A model generated the notes under the pieces. The model did no database searches, was not told the origin of the DNA, and saw only the letters and a program-made list of their open reading frames with translations. The position numbers and the translations under genes are program-made. From Nonlabens sp. Ci31 (GTDB lineage: Bacteria; Bacteroidota; Bacteroidia; Flavobacteriales; Flavobacteriaceae): 64,000 nucleotides of DNA. Positions 8,627-18,957 of the stretch are shown in pieces (position 1 is the first letter of the stretch; each line of letters starts with the position of its first letter). Location of the stretch: NCBI RefSeq assembly GCF_012974865.1, contig NZ_CP043633.1:1240001-1304000 (forward strand), written 5' to 3'.

Positions 8627-10537
8627 ATGAAATTGGACCCAAAAATACCTAAAGGAAAACTAGAAGATAAATGGAGTAATTATCAAATCACTTCTAAACT
8701 CATCAACCCAACAAACAAGAAAAAACTGAATGTCATTGTCGTTGGTTCTGGACTGTCTGGAGCTGGTGCAGCAGCTACTCTTGCAGAATTGGGTTATGAC
8801 GTTAAATGCTTTTGCTATCAAGATTCGGCCAGACGAGCACATTCTGTTGCCGCTCAAGGAGGAATCAATGCTTCAAAGAATTATCAGCACGATGGAGATA
8901 GCGTGTACCGCATGTTTTATGACACTCTTAAAGGAGGCGATTTTAGATCTAGAGAAGCAAATACTTATAGACTCGCTGAGCTTTCGGCTCCATTGATTGA
9001 TCACTATGTGCAACAAGGGGTTCCTTTTGCTCGAGAATATGGAGGCACTTTAGTAAACAGAAGTTTTGGAGGTGTACAAGTACAACGCACCTTTTATGCA
9101 AGAGGGCAAACTGGCCAACAGTTACTCCTGGCGGCTTACTCGCAATTGTATAAAATGATACGAGCTAAAAAAGTAGAAATGTTTCCCCGTAGTGAGATGT
9201 TGGATCTGGTGGTTATTGATGGTAAAGCAAAAGGTATTATCATACGGGATTTAGTTACTGGAGACTTAAAACGCTATGCGGCAGATGCTGTGGTACTAGC
9301 TACTGGTGGTTATTCTCGTGTTTTTAGACTGTCTACGCTGGCGATAGGATGTAATGGAAGTGCTCTGTGGAAAGCGCATAAAAAAGGCGCTTATTTTGGG
9401 GCACCTAGTTTTACACAGATACATCCTACTGCTTTACCGCAGTCCAGTGAAGCGCAATCTAAACTTACCTTAATGTCAGAGTCTCTGAGAAATGATGGGC
9501 GTATTTGGGTTCCCAAAGTTAAAGGAAATACGACTGAAGCAAATGCTATTCCTGAGGAAGAACGCGACTATTATCTAGAGCGTCGTTATCCAAGTTTTGG
9601 AAATTTAGCTCCACGAGATATCGCCTCGAGAGCCGCTAAAGAGCGCCTTGATGCTGGTTATGGCGTAGGACGTTTAAAGAATGCCGTCTACCTTGATTTT
9701 AAACACGCCATTGAGAAATTTGGGTTGGAGACCATCAAAGATCGCTACGGGAATCTCTTTAAGATGTATAAAAAAATTACCGGTATCGATGCGTATACAA
9801 CACCCATGCTCATCTCGCCAGCAGCCCACTTTTCCATGGGTGGGCTTTGGGTAGATTATGAATTAATGACTACCATTCCAGGTTTGTATGCCATAGGGGA
9901 ATGTAATTATTCTGATCATGGAGCTAACCGTTTGGGAGCAAATTCATTGCTTCAAGCAAGTGTGGACGGCTATTTTATACTGCCCAATACCATTAATAAT
10001 TACCTGGCAGGAGAGATGAAAAATGAGCAGCCTACTGTAAACGATCCCGCTTTCGCGAAAGCGGAACAACAAACTCAAGAATATATAGATCAAATACTAG
10101 CCATTCAAGGAAGTAAAACGGTGGATCATTTTCATAGAGAACTAGGTAAAGTCATGTGGCGAGAATGTGCTATGAGTAGAAATCAAGACGGACTCCTAAA
10201 AGCCATTGCTCAAATTAAAAGCATTAGAAAGGAATTTTGGAGCGATGTCAAAGTTACGGGTCACGATAAAGAAATGAATACAGAGCTAGAGAAAGCCTTG
10301 CGCCTTGCTGATTTTATAGAATTGGGTATATTAATGTGTACCGATGCGTTGCAACGAGAAGAATCTTGTGGAGCACATTTTAGAGAAGAATATCAAACAG
10401 AAGAAGGTGAAGCAGTGCGTGTAGATGAAGATTATAGTTACGTTTCTGCTTGGGAATATGATCATGGCGACTTTAAATTACATAAAGAGCCACTAGAATT
10501 TGAATTTGTAACACCTTCTGTGAGAAGCTATAAGTAG
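8627..10537 (+). CDS. sdhA: Succinate dehydrogenase/fumarate reductase flavoprotein subunit
   Basis: 636 residues. The FAD-binding Rossmann motif [12 protein letters not shown] is near residues 39-50, and the covalent-flavin His is in [11 protein letters not shown] (His72). The active-site region includes HPTALPQ and later [18 protein letters not shown]. It oxidises succinate to fumarate in the TCA cycle, or the reverse. Residues about 474-479 (AFAKAE) are encoded by a copy of the CGCTTTCGCGAAAGCG palindrome found elsewhere in the window, which looks like an insertion at a variable surface segment between NDP and QQTQ. The complex is normally SdhCAB, as here. Confidence 0.95.
   Translation: MKLDPKIPKGKLEDKWSNYQITSKLINPTNKKKLNVIVVGSGLSGAGAAATLAELGYDVKCFCYQDSARRAHSVAAQGGINASKNYQHDGDSVYRMFYDTLKGGDFRSREANTYRLAELSAPLIDHYVQQGVPFAREYGGTLVNRSFGGVQVQRTFYARGQTGQQLLLAAYSQLYKMIRAKKVEMFPRSEMLDLVVIDGKAKGIIIRDLVTGDLKRYAADAVVLATGGYSRVFRLSTLAIGCNGSALWKAHKKGAYFGAPSFTQIHPTALPQSSEAQSKLTLMSESLRNDGRIWVPKVKGNTTEANAIPEEERDYYLERRYPSFGNLAPRDIASRAAKERLDAGYGVGRLKNAVYLDFKHAIEKFGLETIKDRYGNLFKMYKKITGIDAYTTPMLISPAAHFSMGGLWVDYELMTTIPGLYAIGECNYSDHGANRLGANSLLQASVDGYFILPNTINNYLAGEMKNEQPTVNDPAFAKAEQQTQEYIDQILAIQGSKTVDHFHRELGKVMWRECAMSRNQDGLLKAIAQIKSIRKEFWSDVKVTGHDKEMNTELEKALRLADFIELGILMCTDALQREESCGAHFREEYQTEEGEAVRVDEDYSYVSAWEYDHGDFKLHKEPLEFEFVTPSVRSYK
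10047..10064. repeat. 18-bp palindromic repeat inside sdhA
   Basis: Perfect palindrome CCGCTTTCGCGAAAGCGG, read in frame as Ala-Phe-Ala-Lys-Ala. It is one of seven copies or near-copies in the window. Confidence 0.8.
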
Positions 10538-10823
10538 TATATCGGTTATTAGTTTACAGTTAATAGTTGTTTGTGGATCGTAATAAGTTTATAGCTTAAG
10601 ATAAAAGCTGCTGTTTGTTATATTTCGCTTTCTGTTTTCTTTTTGAATATAGTAGTTTACGCGGAGGAAGCTCAAGGCGAAAACGGAATAAAAATAAATA
10701 AAAGATTTTGTAGAATTGCGAGAGGTTTATTAGGGGAACTTATCAATTACATAAAACAATTTAATAGTTTCAGGTTTATTAAATTGGAGATACAGATAAC
10801 TGATAACAAATAACTAAGTAGTT

Positions 10824-11567
10824 ATGAAAGTAACATTTAAAATATGGAGGCAGGAAGGGCCTCAAGATAAAGGAGGCATAAGAGACTATGAAGTGGATGG
10901 CCTCACGGAGGATATGTCTTTTTTGGAAGCTTTAGATCACCTTAATGAATTGCTAGTCCTCCGAGATGAAAAGGTGATTGCGTTTGAATACGATTGTCGA
11001 GAAGGTATTTGTGGACAATGCGGGGTGTTTATAAATGGACGTGCTCACGGGCCTCATGATCATATAACCACTTGCCAATTGCACATGCGGAGTTTTAAAG
11101 ACGGTGACAGTATTGTAGTAGAACCCTGGCGAGCAGCTTCATTTCCAGTCATCAAAGACTTGATTGTTGATCGCTCCGCTTTGGACAGAATTATAGGACA
11201 AGGGGCATTTATCAGTTCCAAAACAGGAACAGCTCCAGAGGCAAATGCGATCCTTATCCCTAAAGAAGTGTCAGACAGGGCCATGGATGCCGCGGCTTGT
11301 ATAGGTTGTGGTGCTTGTGTAGCCACTTGTAAAAACTCGTCTGCTGCATTGTTTACATCAGCAAAAATCAACCATCTCAACAGTTTGCCACAAGGTAAGG
11401 CTGAAGAACATCAACGCGTCGAGCAAATGACCTATCAAATGGAAATAGAAGGCTTTGGGAGTTGCACATTTACAGGTGCTTGTGAGGTGGAATGTCCAGA
11501 AGGTATTTCCATATTAAATATTGCCGAAATGAATGCAAGACTGATTAAATCCAATGTAATAGGCTGA
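10824..11567 (+). CDS. sdhB: Succinate dehydrogenase iron-sulfur subunit
   Basis: 247 residues. It has a plant-type [2Fe-2S] domain (CREGICGQCGVFING, with a fourth Cys in HITTC). This is followed by [4Fe-4S] (CIGCGACVATCK) and a second cluster motif CTFTGACEVECPEGI. It carries electrons from the SdhA flavin to the membrane subunit. It is separated from sdhA by 286 nt without a gene, unusually wide for this operon; I saw no promoter or terminator I would defend in that gap. Confidence 0.93.
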   Translation: MKVTFKIWRQEGPQDKGGIRDYEVDGLTEDMSFLEALDHLNELLVLRDEKVIAFEYDCREGICGQCGVFINGRAHGPHDHITTCQLHMRSFKDGDSIVVEPWRAASFPVIKDLIVDRSALDRIIGQGAFISSKTGTAPEANAILIPKEVSDRAMDAAACIGCGACVATCKNSSAALFTSAKINHLNSLPQGKAEEHQRVEQMTYQMEIEGFGSCTFTGACEVECPEGISILNIAEMNARLIKSNVIG

Positions 11568-12037
11568 TTTTATTCTAACTTTCTATATGTAGTAGTCCGT
11601 TTATAAAATTAACATGGGTAAGGATACCTTGAGAATGTCCATTATTTCTTAGAAATTCATGCCTAATTTGATTCAGTACTCCAATTGAAATAAAGTAATT
11701 TCTAGGGGCATTATAGAGTTAAAATGCTGTGGCTGCAGTATGATATAGTCTTGTTTGGAATTCAAACTAGCAATTATAGTGTATTCTAAGACTTATTTTA
11801 TACTAAATCCCTTACCAAAGACGCTGCATTGAGTGCTAGTCGAAATGAAAGGACTTTGAATTTACTTCCGTTTGGTAAGCGCTAGGGATAGTTTTAAACC
11901 TAAAGTCAGATGATCAACCGGCTAATAAACTACAACCAATGGTATTCATCCAGTAGGTTACATCCTTAAGCATACATCTTTATACCTTTGTACTTATTAC
12001 CTCATACGTCAAAGTATTTTCTCCTATTTTTACATCT
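11568..12037. other. 470-nt intergenic region, no gene seen
   Basis: All frames are closed by frequent stops. TACCTTTG at 11983-11990 fits the TAnnTTTG -7 consensus and could drive murI, whose start is 48 nt further on, but no matching -33 element is clear. Confidence 0.4.
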
Positions 12038-12823
12038 ATGAATAGCAATCCAATAGGTTTTTTTGACTCTGGTGTAGGAGGAACAAGTGTATGGAAGGCA
12101 GTAATTGAATTATTACCTCACGAAAACACCATCTACTTAGCCGACTCAAAACATGCGCCTTACGGTCGTAAGTCTAAGCAGGAGATTATTAGGCTCTGTA
12201 TTAAAAATACCGAATTTTTATTAAGTCAAAACTGCAAAATGATCGCAGTTCCTTGTAATACAGCCACTACCAATGCTATTTCTTATTTACGCGCTCATTA
12301 CGATGTGCCTTTTATAGGAATTGAGCCGGCTATAAAAACTGCGGCACTTAAAAGTGATACTAAAAAAATAGGAATTCTCGCTACTAAAGGAACCCTGTCG
12401 AGCAAGCTTTTTAATGATACCCAAAAAGAATTTGCTCACAGTGTCAATACTATTGAAATAGTAGGAACTGGAATTGTTGAGCTTATAGAAGCAGGCAAAA
12501 AAGACAGTGAAGAGATGCGAGATCTTTTGGTACGTATTACTGAGCCGTTCATGATCTCTGGAATCGATTATTTGGTTTTGGGCTGCAGCCATTATCCTTA
12601 CGTAAAAGAAATGCTTCAAGAACTTCTTCCTATGCGAGTGCGCATTATCGATTCTGGAGCCGCAGTGGCAAGACAGACGTTGAATATTTTAAAGTTAGAA
12701 AGCTTATTGAATCCAACGGATAAAGCCGGAAATCACTTGCTATATTCTAATTTACAAACAGAAACGCTAGATGATTTAACTAGAGAAGTAGCAAATAGAG
12801 AGGTGTCGTTATTGGATTTTTAA
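12038..12823 (+). CDS. murI: Glutamate racemase
   Basis: 261 residues. It makes D-glutamate for peptidoglycan precursors in the cytoplasm. The family signatures are all present: GFFDSGVGGTSVW at the N-terminus, VPCNTATTNA containing the first catalytic Cys, and LGCSHYPYV containing the second. Length matches the family. It stands alone, with gaps on both sides. Confidence 0.95.
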   Translation: MNSNPIGFFDSGVGGTSVWKAVIELLPHENTIYLADSKHAPYGRKSKQEIIRLCIKNTEFLLSQNCKMIAVPCNTATTNAISYLRAHYDVPFIGIEPAIKTAALKSDTKKIGILATKGTLSSKLFNDTQKEFAHSVNTIEIVGTGIVELIEAGKKDSEEMRDLLVRITEPFMISGIDYLVLGCSHYPYVKEMLQELLPMRVRIIDSGAAVARQTLNILKLESLLNPTDKAGNHLLYSNLQTETLDDLTREVANREVSLLDF

Positions 12824-13160
12824 AGCTATTCCTATAAAGTTTTTAGAAACCAACATGTCAAGCATTTGTCTTGGTGTGTTTGATGGTAAGCGATACAACT
12901 AGTACTTATTACAATTTCCAGCCTTTAGACTAGATTTAGACGTGGCAAACACCCTTTGTCTATAGGCAATGTGCATGCCTCTGATGGCTAAGCCGAGTTC
13001 GTGGATGCAAGTAGGGAAAACCTATACTATCTAGCTTTAGTCAATAGAACATAGATTACGGGTGCCTGCCGTTTTCCCTTAGAGGCGATGCACTGATCAA
13101 GTCGAAGTGGAAGATAAGAATTGGGTGTATGCGATGTTGTTTTAAATCAACATATCAAGT
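12824..13160. other. 337-nt intergenic region, no gene seen
   Basis: Lies between murI and the convergent response regulator. No open frame, hairpin terminator or repeat could be supported. Confidence 0.4.
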
Positions 13161-13895
13161 CTAACTAAAATACCCAAACAAACCCAGTTTTTTACTCGGG
13201 CTTACAGGAAGTTCTACCGTTCCCAGCATCACACTACCGCCTTTACCTTTTTTATAAGCGGTGACATGAGAAACATTGATGAGGTGTGATTTATGAATAC
13301 GAGCAAAACCTTTATCAGACAGCATGTCGTCAAAGTGTTTTAAGGTTTTAGAAACCAGTTTTTTGTCGTTTTCAAGATAGATATGTGTGTAATTATCGTC
13401 TGCACTGCAATAGATGATGTCTTTAATAGGGAGTACTTCAAAGCCTTCTTGGGTAGGAATGGTGATTTTATCAGTGAGCTGTGAGCTGTTTTGTTCTTTG
13501 ATACTCAGATCAACATTCACCTCGTTTTCACGTTCTTTGATTGCCCTTACTATTTCTGTTGCTTTGATCAGTTCATCTATATCTATAGGCTTGGTCAGGT
13601 AATAAGCCGCCTGCTGATTGAGCGCATCTTTTGCATATTGATCGTAAGCCGTGACAAAAACAGTTTCAAAAGTACGGTTGGGTAACTTATCCAGTAAATC
13701 AAACGCAGTTCCATAAGGCATTTCTACATCTAGAAAAACCAAATCTATGTCTGTTTTTTGAAGCAATTCAAAAGCCTCTTCTACATTAGTGGCTTCATGC
13801 AGGACTTCTACTTGCGGACAATACTTAGTGATATAGTTCTTCAAGATGTCTCTTGAAATTTGCTCGTCTTCTACTATTATGGAAGTTAGTTTCAT
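13161..13895 (-). CDS. LytTR-family response regulator
   Basis: 244 residues. The N-terminal receiver domain has acidic residues EDEQ near 9-11, the phospho-acceptor Asp56 in FLDVEMP, and the conserved Thr/Lys positions (FVTAY, YLTKPID). The C-terminal LytTR DNA-binding domain (about 140-240) includes YCSADDNYTHIYL and FARIHKSHLINVSHV. It is the expected partner of the histidine kinase encoded just upstream, 117 nt away on the same strand. Targets are unknown. Confidence 0.92.
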   Translation of the reverse strand: MKLTSIIVEDEQISRDILKNYITKYCPQVEVLHEATNVEEAFELLQKTDIDLVFLDVEMPYGTAFDLLDKLPNRTFETVFVTAYDQYAKDALNQQAAYYLTKPIDIDELIKATEIVRAIKERENEVNVDLSIKEQNSSQLTDKITIPTQEGFEVLPIKDIIYCSADDNYTHIYLENDKKLVSKTLKHFDDMLSDKGFARIHKSHLINVSHVTAYKKGKGGSVMLGTVELPVSPSKKLGLFGYFS

Positions 13896-14012
13896 TTCTT
13901 TCTGTTTTTTAAAATCATCTTGTCATCCTGAAAAATTTGCCTTCAAAAAGCTATTGATTCTCAAAATATTAGCGCAAATTTATTCAAGATCTCATTCCTC
14001 ATTCCTCATTTC

Positions 14013-16325
14013 TCATCCCCCCATCCTCACCACAACGGTAGTCCCCACATCCGGAGTCAATCCAGCATCACTTGCTTCCATACCGATTTTACAATCGTGC
14101 AATTCATTCAATAATGCGACACGATTTTTGATATTGCCCAAGCCTTTAGAATCGCGTTTCTTTTGATGCTCGGTTTTTATTTCTTTGGACTTTTCTCTTC
14201 CTATTCCATTGTCTGTTATGGTGACTAGTATTCCTTTTTCCGCTTTCGCGAAAGTGACATTTAAAAAGCCTTTTTCTTTTTTATAACGCAATCCATGCCA
14301 TACCGCATTTTCAATAATGGGCTGTAATAGCATAGGAGGCACTTGTATTTTAGCATCCTTTAAAGAAGGGTCAATTTTAAGGGTAAAATCAAATTTATCT
14401 TTAAAACGTTCGTGTTCCAGCTTTAGATAAAGACCTAGAAGTTCAATTTCCTTTTCTAATGGGATAAAATCCAACTCACTATTTTCTAAAACGCTGCGCA
14501 TCAATTTAGAGAAGTCTGCCAGGTATTTGTTGGCCGCGCGTTCGTCATTTTGTGCGATATAGTTATTTACAGAGTTCAACGCATTAAATATAAAATGCGG
14601 ATTCATCTGACTGCGCAATGATTTGAGAGCGAGTAAATGGTTGTTGATTTTTTGCTGCTTGTTGTTGCGGTACATAAAATACGCCAGTGTCAGTAATAAT
14701 AGACTCAAGGCAACTAATGAGTATATTATCCAGCGCTGTCGCTGGTTCATTTGTTGTGTAAGCTCGCGCTCGGTATTGATCAGGGCAATTTTATTCTCGG
14801 TAAGCTCGCGATCTTTTTCTAGGGTAAGGATCCTGGTCTGTTTAGAAACCAGCTCTTTGGTTTTTCTAGAGTTTTCTTCTAGTTCTTTTTCTTTCTCTAG
14901 ATACAACGCATCTACAGTATTGATGTACAATTCATTATAGGCCAGTGCTGTTTTAGTATTACCCGCTTTTTTATTGAGTTCATACAGGCTTTTTGCAGCG
15001 TCCTTTTTTACTCCTAGGTCATTATTCTCGGTTGCTTCGTCTAGACTGGATTCATAGAAAATGATTGCCTCTGCAATTTTATTTTGAGCTTTTAAAGCTT
15101 CGGCGATGTTGAGTTGTTCTTTTTGTTTGGACAAGCGATTTATTCCATTTGAGCTGGAAGGCTCATAAGCAGCTTCTGCACCTCTTTCTTCTATATCATC
15201 CTCAGCTATCACCACCTCGTTTAAAACGCCTTCTTTTTTGGTCATTTTTTGCGGTGCTTTAGCTTCGTCGCTTTTAATCTCATCGAGGATTTCAATATTA
15301 TTCTTACGCAAGGCAATTTCCTTATCAAACTGAGAGTTGCTTCGGTAAAAGTCTGCTGTTTGTGATTGGGTAATCACATTAGCCTTACGACTCTCCTTTT
15401 TAGATTCTTGGATGGCTCTATTGTAATAAGCTTCTGCCTTATCTACCTGACCTATTTCATTTAACAGCGCAGCAATTTTTGAATTGATGGAAGTCACTTG
15501 TATATTTAAACTGGTGGTTTGAGCAAGTTGCAGTGCCTGTTTATAAGTTTGCAATGCCTTCTCGCTATCGTTTGTTTTAGCATAAGCAGCAGCTAGACCC
15601 GTGAGTCTTTTTATTTCTAAAGTAGAAGAACCTCCCGTGCTTAGGTTCTTTTTTGATCTACCAGTGCTGGAAATATCCGCACCTAAATAAGCGGCAATGG
15701 CTTCTTGATAATTACCATTGAGACGCAGCATGTCTGCTTTTTTTATGATAATTGTAAGGCTGGTGTTCAACTCCTCGGCCTGCGTATAATTAGCAATGGC
15801 AAGATCGTATTGTTTATGAAAACTATAGAGGTCGCCCAGTTTTTTATAAGCGGCACTTTCTTGATTTTTGGTAAGTGATTTAGGATTGTTAGATAAAGCA
15901 GCGATAAGGAAATCGGCTGATTTTTGTGCGTCTTTTTTCAAAAATACTTGTGCACTATCCATAGCCACTTGATAGGGAATAGCAGGGCGCTTTTTTTGAT
16001 CTTGGTTTTCACTTTGTACGCGTATTTCTATATCGTCATTACTTCTTATACGGTAATAAACGGTCTCAAAATTAAGACCTCTTATCACGATTTCTTCTCC
16101 CATATTTGCGGGTAAACTAAAGGTACCGCGAGCATCAGTAGTTGCATAACGCCCCATTTTCCCTTCTATATTCACTCCTGCAATAGGCATTCCACTTTCA
16201 CTCAACACACGTCCTTCCAGCACCATATTGGTCTCTTGAGTCCTAGGCGCTTGGAGTTCCTTGTTTTGTGCTACTGCTATTTGAAAAGTAAAAAGCAGGA
16301 TTAATAAAGTGACTATCTGTTTCAT
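14013..16325 (-). CDS. TPR-containing LytS-type sensor histidine kinase
   Basis: 770 residues. The order is signal peptide (1-19), a carboxypeptidase-regulatory-like beta-sandwich (about 31-105, GRVLSESGMPIAGVNIEG), a long tetratricopeptide stretch (about 120-490), a coiled coil, and one membrane helix near 532-553 (WIIYSLVALSLLLLTLAYFMY). The His_kinase domain then carries MNPHFIFNALNSVNNYI near 573, and the HATPase has PIIENAVWHG and DNGIGREKS. It senses something in the periplasm through the TPR region and phosphorylates the LytTR regulator encoded next to it. The segment FAKAEKG just before the ATPase strand is coded by a palindromic repeat copy. Confidence 0.92.
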   Translation of the reverse strand: MKQIVTLLILLFTFQIAVAQNKELQAPRTQETNMVLEGRVLSESGMPIAGVNIEGKMGRYATTDARGTFSLPANMGEEIVIRGLNFETVYYRIRSNDDIEIRVQSENQDQKKRPAIPYQVAMDSAQVFLKKDAQKSADFLIAALSNNPKSLTKNQESAAYKKLGDLYSFHKQYDLAIANYTQAEELNTSLTIIIKKADMLRLNGNYQEAIAAYLGADISSTGRSKKNLSTGGSSTLEIKRLTGLAAAYAKTNDSEKALQTYKQALQLAQTTSLNIQVTSINSKIAALLNEIGQVDKAEAYYNRAIQESKKESRKANVITQSQTADFYRSNSQFDKEIALRKNNIEILDEIKSDEAKAPQKMTKKEGVLNEVVIAEDDIEERGAEAAYEPSSSNGINRLSKQKEQLNIAEALKAQNKIAEAIIFYESSLDEATENNDLGVKKDAAKSLYELNKKAGNTKTALAYNELYINTVDALYLEKEKELEENSRKTKELVSKQTRILTLEKDRELTENKIALINTERELTQQMNQRQRWIIYSLVALSLLLLTLAYFMYRNNKQQKINNHLLALKSLRSQMNPHFIFNALNSVNNYIAQNDERAANKYLADFSKLMRSVLENSELDFIPLEKEIELLGLYLKLEHERFKDKFDFTLKIDPSLKDAKIQVPPMLLQPIIENAVWHGLRYKKEKGFLNVTFAKAEKGILVTITDNGIGREKSKEIKTEHQKKRDSKGLGNIKNRVALLNELHDCKIGMEASDAGLTPDVGTTVVVRMGG
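14241..14256. repeat. Palindromic repeat copy inside the histidine kinase gene
   Basis: CGCTTTCGCGAAAGTG, one mismatch from the perfect palindrome. On the minus strand it codes the Phe-Ala-Lys-Ala stretch of FAKAEKG. Confidence 0.75.
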
Positions 16326-16405
16326 TGGGCTGTAAACTTAGTCATAAAAAAAGATATGATTCCTGTGAAAAGCTTGCTTTAGGTCGGTATAGATGGTGTT
16401 TTGCA

Positions 16406-16421
16406 CGCTTTCGCGAAAGCG
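16406..16421. repeat. Palindromic repeat copy between divergent genes
   Basis: Perfect CGCTTTCGCGAAAGCG in the 200-nt gap between the histidine kinase and the following plus-strand gene. It is the only complete copy in the window outside a supported reading frame. Confidence 0.75.
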
Positions 16422-16525
16422 GACTCATCAAGAATAGCGGTACACTCATTCATAGGGTAGATTTACTCATTGGGTCTATGAAAAGGATTTTTATACCAAT
16501 AGATTTGGTTTAAAATATAAGGAAA

Positions 16526-17533
16526 ATGAAAACTATGCTCACCTCTATACTGCTGCTTCTAGTAGTAACCATGACGGCCCAGCACATGGGAAATTTTAAT
16601 AATTTAGTCGCTGACCATCAAATTTCTAGAGCTAATATTGTTACCGGAATGGGAAGTGGGAATCCTTATGTGCAACCCTACACACCGCCGCAACCCAATC
16701 ATATACTGCACATCGATTTGCGATCTCTTTACAATGTAGAAGCGACCGATTATACCGCTGTATTTAATATCATTCAAGTAGGCAAAACTGCTGAGGAAAC
16801 TACCAAGCTCATGAACGATAAGATTGAATTGATTAAAAAGGAACTCAGTTCAAATGGTTTTCAAGGACAGTTTGCTCTGGACATGATTTCTTTTGTGCCT
16901 CAATACGAGATGGAAGTCACTAAAAAGCTTTTCTCCAAGACCTATACCGAAGTGCCTGTAGGCTTTGAATTGCAGCAAAATTTATTGATCAGCTATACGA
17001 AAGACAGCGATTTCCAAAAGATCCTCACCGCTTGCGGAAAAGCGGAGGTGTACAACCTCGTTAAAGTAGATTATTACGTAAAGAACTTAGAAGCTGTTTA
17101 TGAGGATTTACAAAACAAGCTGCTCGTTGAGGTGGCCAAAAAGAAATTATACTACAAAGAATTAGGTTTTGATATGAGTAATTACAACGTCATGATGGCC
17201 GATAAGAAATATTACCACACTCCTAAAGATTTTTATAAAAGTTACCTCGCTGCCGAAAATATAAGTATGGAGCCTCTTAAAAATCAAAAAAGTGTGACCA
17301 CAGTAAGAAAACCTACTTCTTATTATTACGACCCTATTCCGTATAACGGTTATGACGTTGTTGTAAATGCATCGATTACAAAGCCGGTTATCCAATTGGG
17401 GATGGATTTGAGCTTGCAATACACCCTCAAGCCTGTGGAGAAAAAACCAGAACCTTTAAAAACACCCAGTCCTAAAGTGTATGTAGTAAGTCCGAGTGGG
17501 CCTATTGATATTAAGGAAATACCTAACAATTAA
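16526..17533 (+). CDS. Secreted SIMPL-like protein of unknown function
   Basis: 335 residues with a signal peptide ending near MTAQH. The pattern of a beta strand containing VGKTAEETTKLMNDKIELI, then a 'Y' rich conserved block and VKVDYYVKNLEAVYEDL, resembles the SIMPL (DUF541) fold, where an N-terminal oscillating strand-helix repeat is followed by a second copy. This is a fold-level guess. The C-terminus is a Pro/Lys-rich tail (KPVEKKPEPLKTPSPKVY). It is divergent from the kinase gene and 130 nt upstream of the vWA gene. Confidence 0.5.
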   Translation: MKTMLTSILLLLVVTMTAQHMGNFNNLVADHQISRANIVTGMGSGNPYVQPYTPPQPNHILHIDLRSLYNVEATDYTAVFNIIQVGKTAEETTKLMNDKIELIKKELSSNGFQGQFALDMISFVPQYEMEVTKKLFSKTYTEVPVGFELQQNLLISYTKDSDFQKILTACGKAEVYNLVKVDYYVKNLEAVYEDLQNKLLVEVAKKKLYYKELGFDMSNYNVMMADKKYYHTPKDFYKSYLAAENISMEPLKNQKSVTTVRKPTSYYYDPIPYNGYDVVVNASITKPVIQLGMDLSLQYTLKPVEKKPEPLKTPSPKVYVVSPSGPIDIKEIPNN

Positions 17534-17564
17534 GGGAACGGAAGCAAACAAAACCTTTCCCTAG

Positions 17565-17630
17565 CCCTGAAGGGTAGGTTTTAAAAAGGGACGTAAAACT
17601 GAAGAGATTCTCTTTCCGCACCCTTCAGGG
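17565..17630. repeat. Inverted repeat in the gap before the vWA gene
   Basis: CCCTGAAGGGT (17565-17575) and its exact reverse complement ACCCTTCAGGG (17620-17630), with imperfect extensions outside, fill most of a 130-nt gap. It could act as a terminator or mRNA-processing hairpin between the flanking genes; there is no T-run. Confidence 0.5.
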
Positions 17631-17663
17631 AAGGGGAACCGAAACAAAAACTAAAATTTAAAC

Positions 17664-18857
17664 ATGATGAATAATTTAAAAACACTCGCATTTACCCTAA
17701 GCATTGCTTCATTAATGTCTTGCAAAGGCGCTACTACTGAAAATGAAGTAGAAACCGCAAAAAACACGATAGAAAATCCGCAAACCGCTGCTGCGATTTC
17801 TACAGTGGTGGAAGAGTCGGTAACCATACAAATTGCCATGCTTCTAGACACCAGCAATAGTATGGACGGACTCATTGATCAGGCCAAAACCCAGCTTTGG
17901 GACCTTGTAAACAAAATGTCTGGAGCACATTGCAATGAGCAGCAGGCTTTATTGGAAATCGCACTTTATGAATATGGGAACAGTGGGTTAAATTCAGAAG
18001 AAGGCTTTGTGCGTCAAGTGCTTTCCTTCTCAACCGACCTTGATTTGATCAGTAAAAAGCTGTTCAGTTTAAGAACTAATGGTGGAGAAGAGTATTGCGG
18101 TACCGTGATAGATAACTCTCTAAAACAATTGGAATGGAGAGACGGAGCAAACGATCTTAAAATGATTTTTATAGCAGGAAATGAAGGCTTTAATCAAGGT
18201 GCTGTGCCTTTTTCTTCGAGTATTGCCCAAGCGGTAGAAAAAGAGGTGGTGGTGAATACTATTTTTTGTGGAGACTGGAATACGGGCGTACAGTTGAAGT
18301 GGAAAGAAGGCGCTACTTTAGGAAAAGGGGAATACATGAACCTGGATCACAACCAGAAATCTGCCTATGTCGCTACGCCTTATGACAATAAGATTTTGAA
18401 TTATAACCATCAGCTGAATGATACTTATATCGCTTTCGGTCGTCAGGGTTATGATAAAAAAGCCGTCCAAATGCATATGGACGAAGAGGTTCAAGAAGTA
18501 TCTGCTCAGGCAAATGTGAAGCGTACCTTAGCCAAGTCCTCTGCAAATTATCGCAATTCCAGCTGGGATCTTGTTGATGCTTTAGATGATGAAGACATGA
18601 AGGGAAAAGTGCTTACGGAGGAGAATATAAAGACGTTGCCAGACAGTATTCGTTATAAAAGTAAGAAGGAGATTACCGCTTTCGCGAAAGCTAAAAAACA
18701 AGAGCGCACCTCCATACAAAACAAGATCAAAGAACTCAACCAAAAAAGAGATCAATATATCGCAACACAATCACTCACCGAGACTAACGAATTAGAGTCG
18801 GCTATGTTTAAGGCGATCAAGAAGCAATCTGCCTTAAAAAACTACAAATGGGAATAG
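17664..18857 (+). CDS. vWA-domain lipoprotein
   Basis: 397 residues. There is a lipoprotein signal with Cys20 (ASLMSC). A von Willebrand factor A domain starts with a MIDAS-type DTSNSMD (residues 62-68) and includes MIFIAGNEGFNQG. Such proteins bind divalent metal ions and usually partner proteins; no partner is obvious here. The C-terminal third is Lys/Glu-rich and likely coiled coil. Residues in ITAFAKAKKQ are encoded by a palindromic repeat copy at 18678-18691, placed at the start of this helical tail. Confidence 0.8.
   Translation: MMNNLKTLAFTLSIASLMSCKGATTENEVETAKNTIENPQTAAAISTVVEESVTIQIAMLLDTSNSMDGLIDQAKTQLWDLVNKMSGAHCNEQQALLEIALYEYGNSGLNSEEGFVRQVLSFSTDLDLISKKLFSLRTNGGEEYCGTVIDNSLKQLEWRDGANDLKMIFIAGNEGFNQGAVPFSSSIAQAVEKEVVVNTIFCGDWNTGVQLKWKEGATLGKGEYMNLDHNQKSAYVATPYDNKILNYNHQLNDTYIAFGRQGYDKKAVQMHMDEEVQEVSAQANVKRTLAKSSANYRNSSWDLVDALDDEDMKGKVLTEENIKTLPDSIRYKSKKEITAFAKAKKQERTSIQNKIKELNQKRDQYIATQSLTETNELESAMFKAIKKQSALKNYKWE
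18678..18691. repeat. Palindromic repeat copy inside the vWA gene
   Basis: GCTTTCGCGAAAGC, read in frame as part of Ala-Phe-Ala-Lys-Ala, the same frame used in sdhA. Confidence 0.75.
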
Positions 18858-18929
18858 TAGATAAGTAGCTATGCACTGTTGAAAAATGTTGAATGGTTTT
18901 AGGTTGATCACAGTGGCTAAATCGTATTT

Positions 18930-18957
18930 TTGATATTCATATAAAAGTATAAATTTG
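18930..18957 (+). promoter_or_regulatory. Candidate promoter overlapping the mutS start
   Basis: TTG (18930-18932), a 17-nt spacer and TAAATTTG (18950-18957) fit the Bacteroidota -33/-7 consensus well. The -7 box contains the TTG used as mutS start, so the two assignments conflict. Confidence 0.4.

Noticed and set aside
16325..16513. 62-residue plus-strand frame between the kinase and the SIMPL-like gene
   Set aside because: It contains an intergenic palindromic repeat copy, has no protein-like composition or domain, and fills the divergent promoter region.
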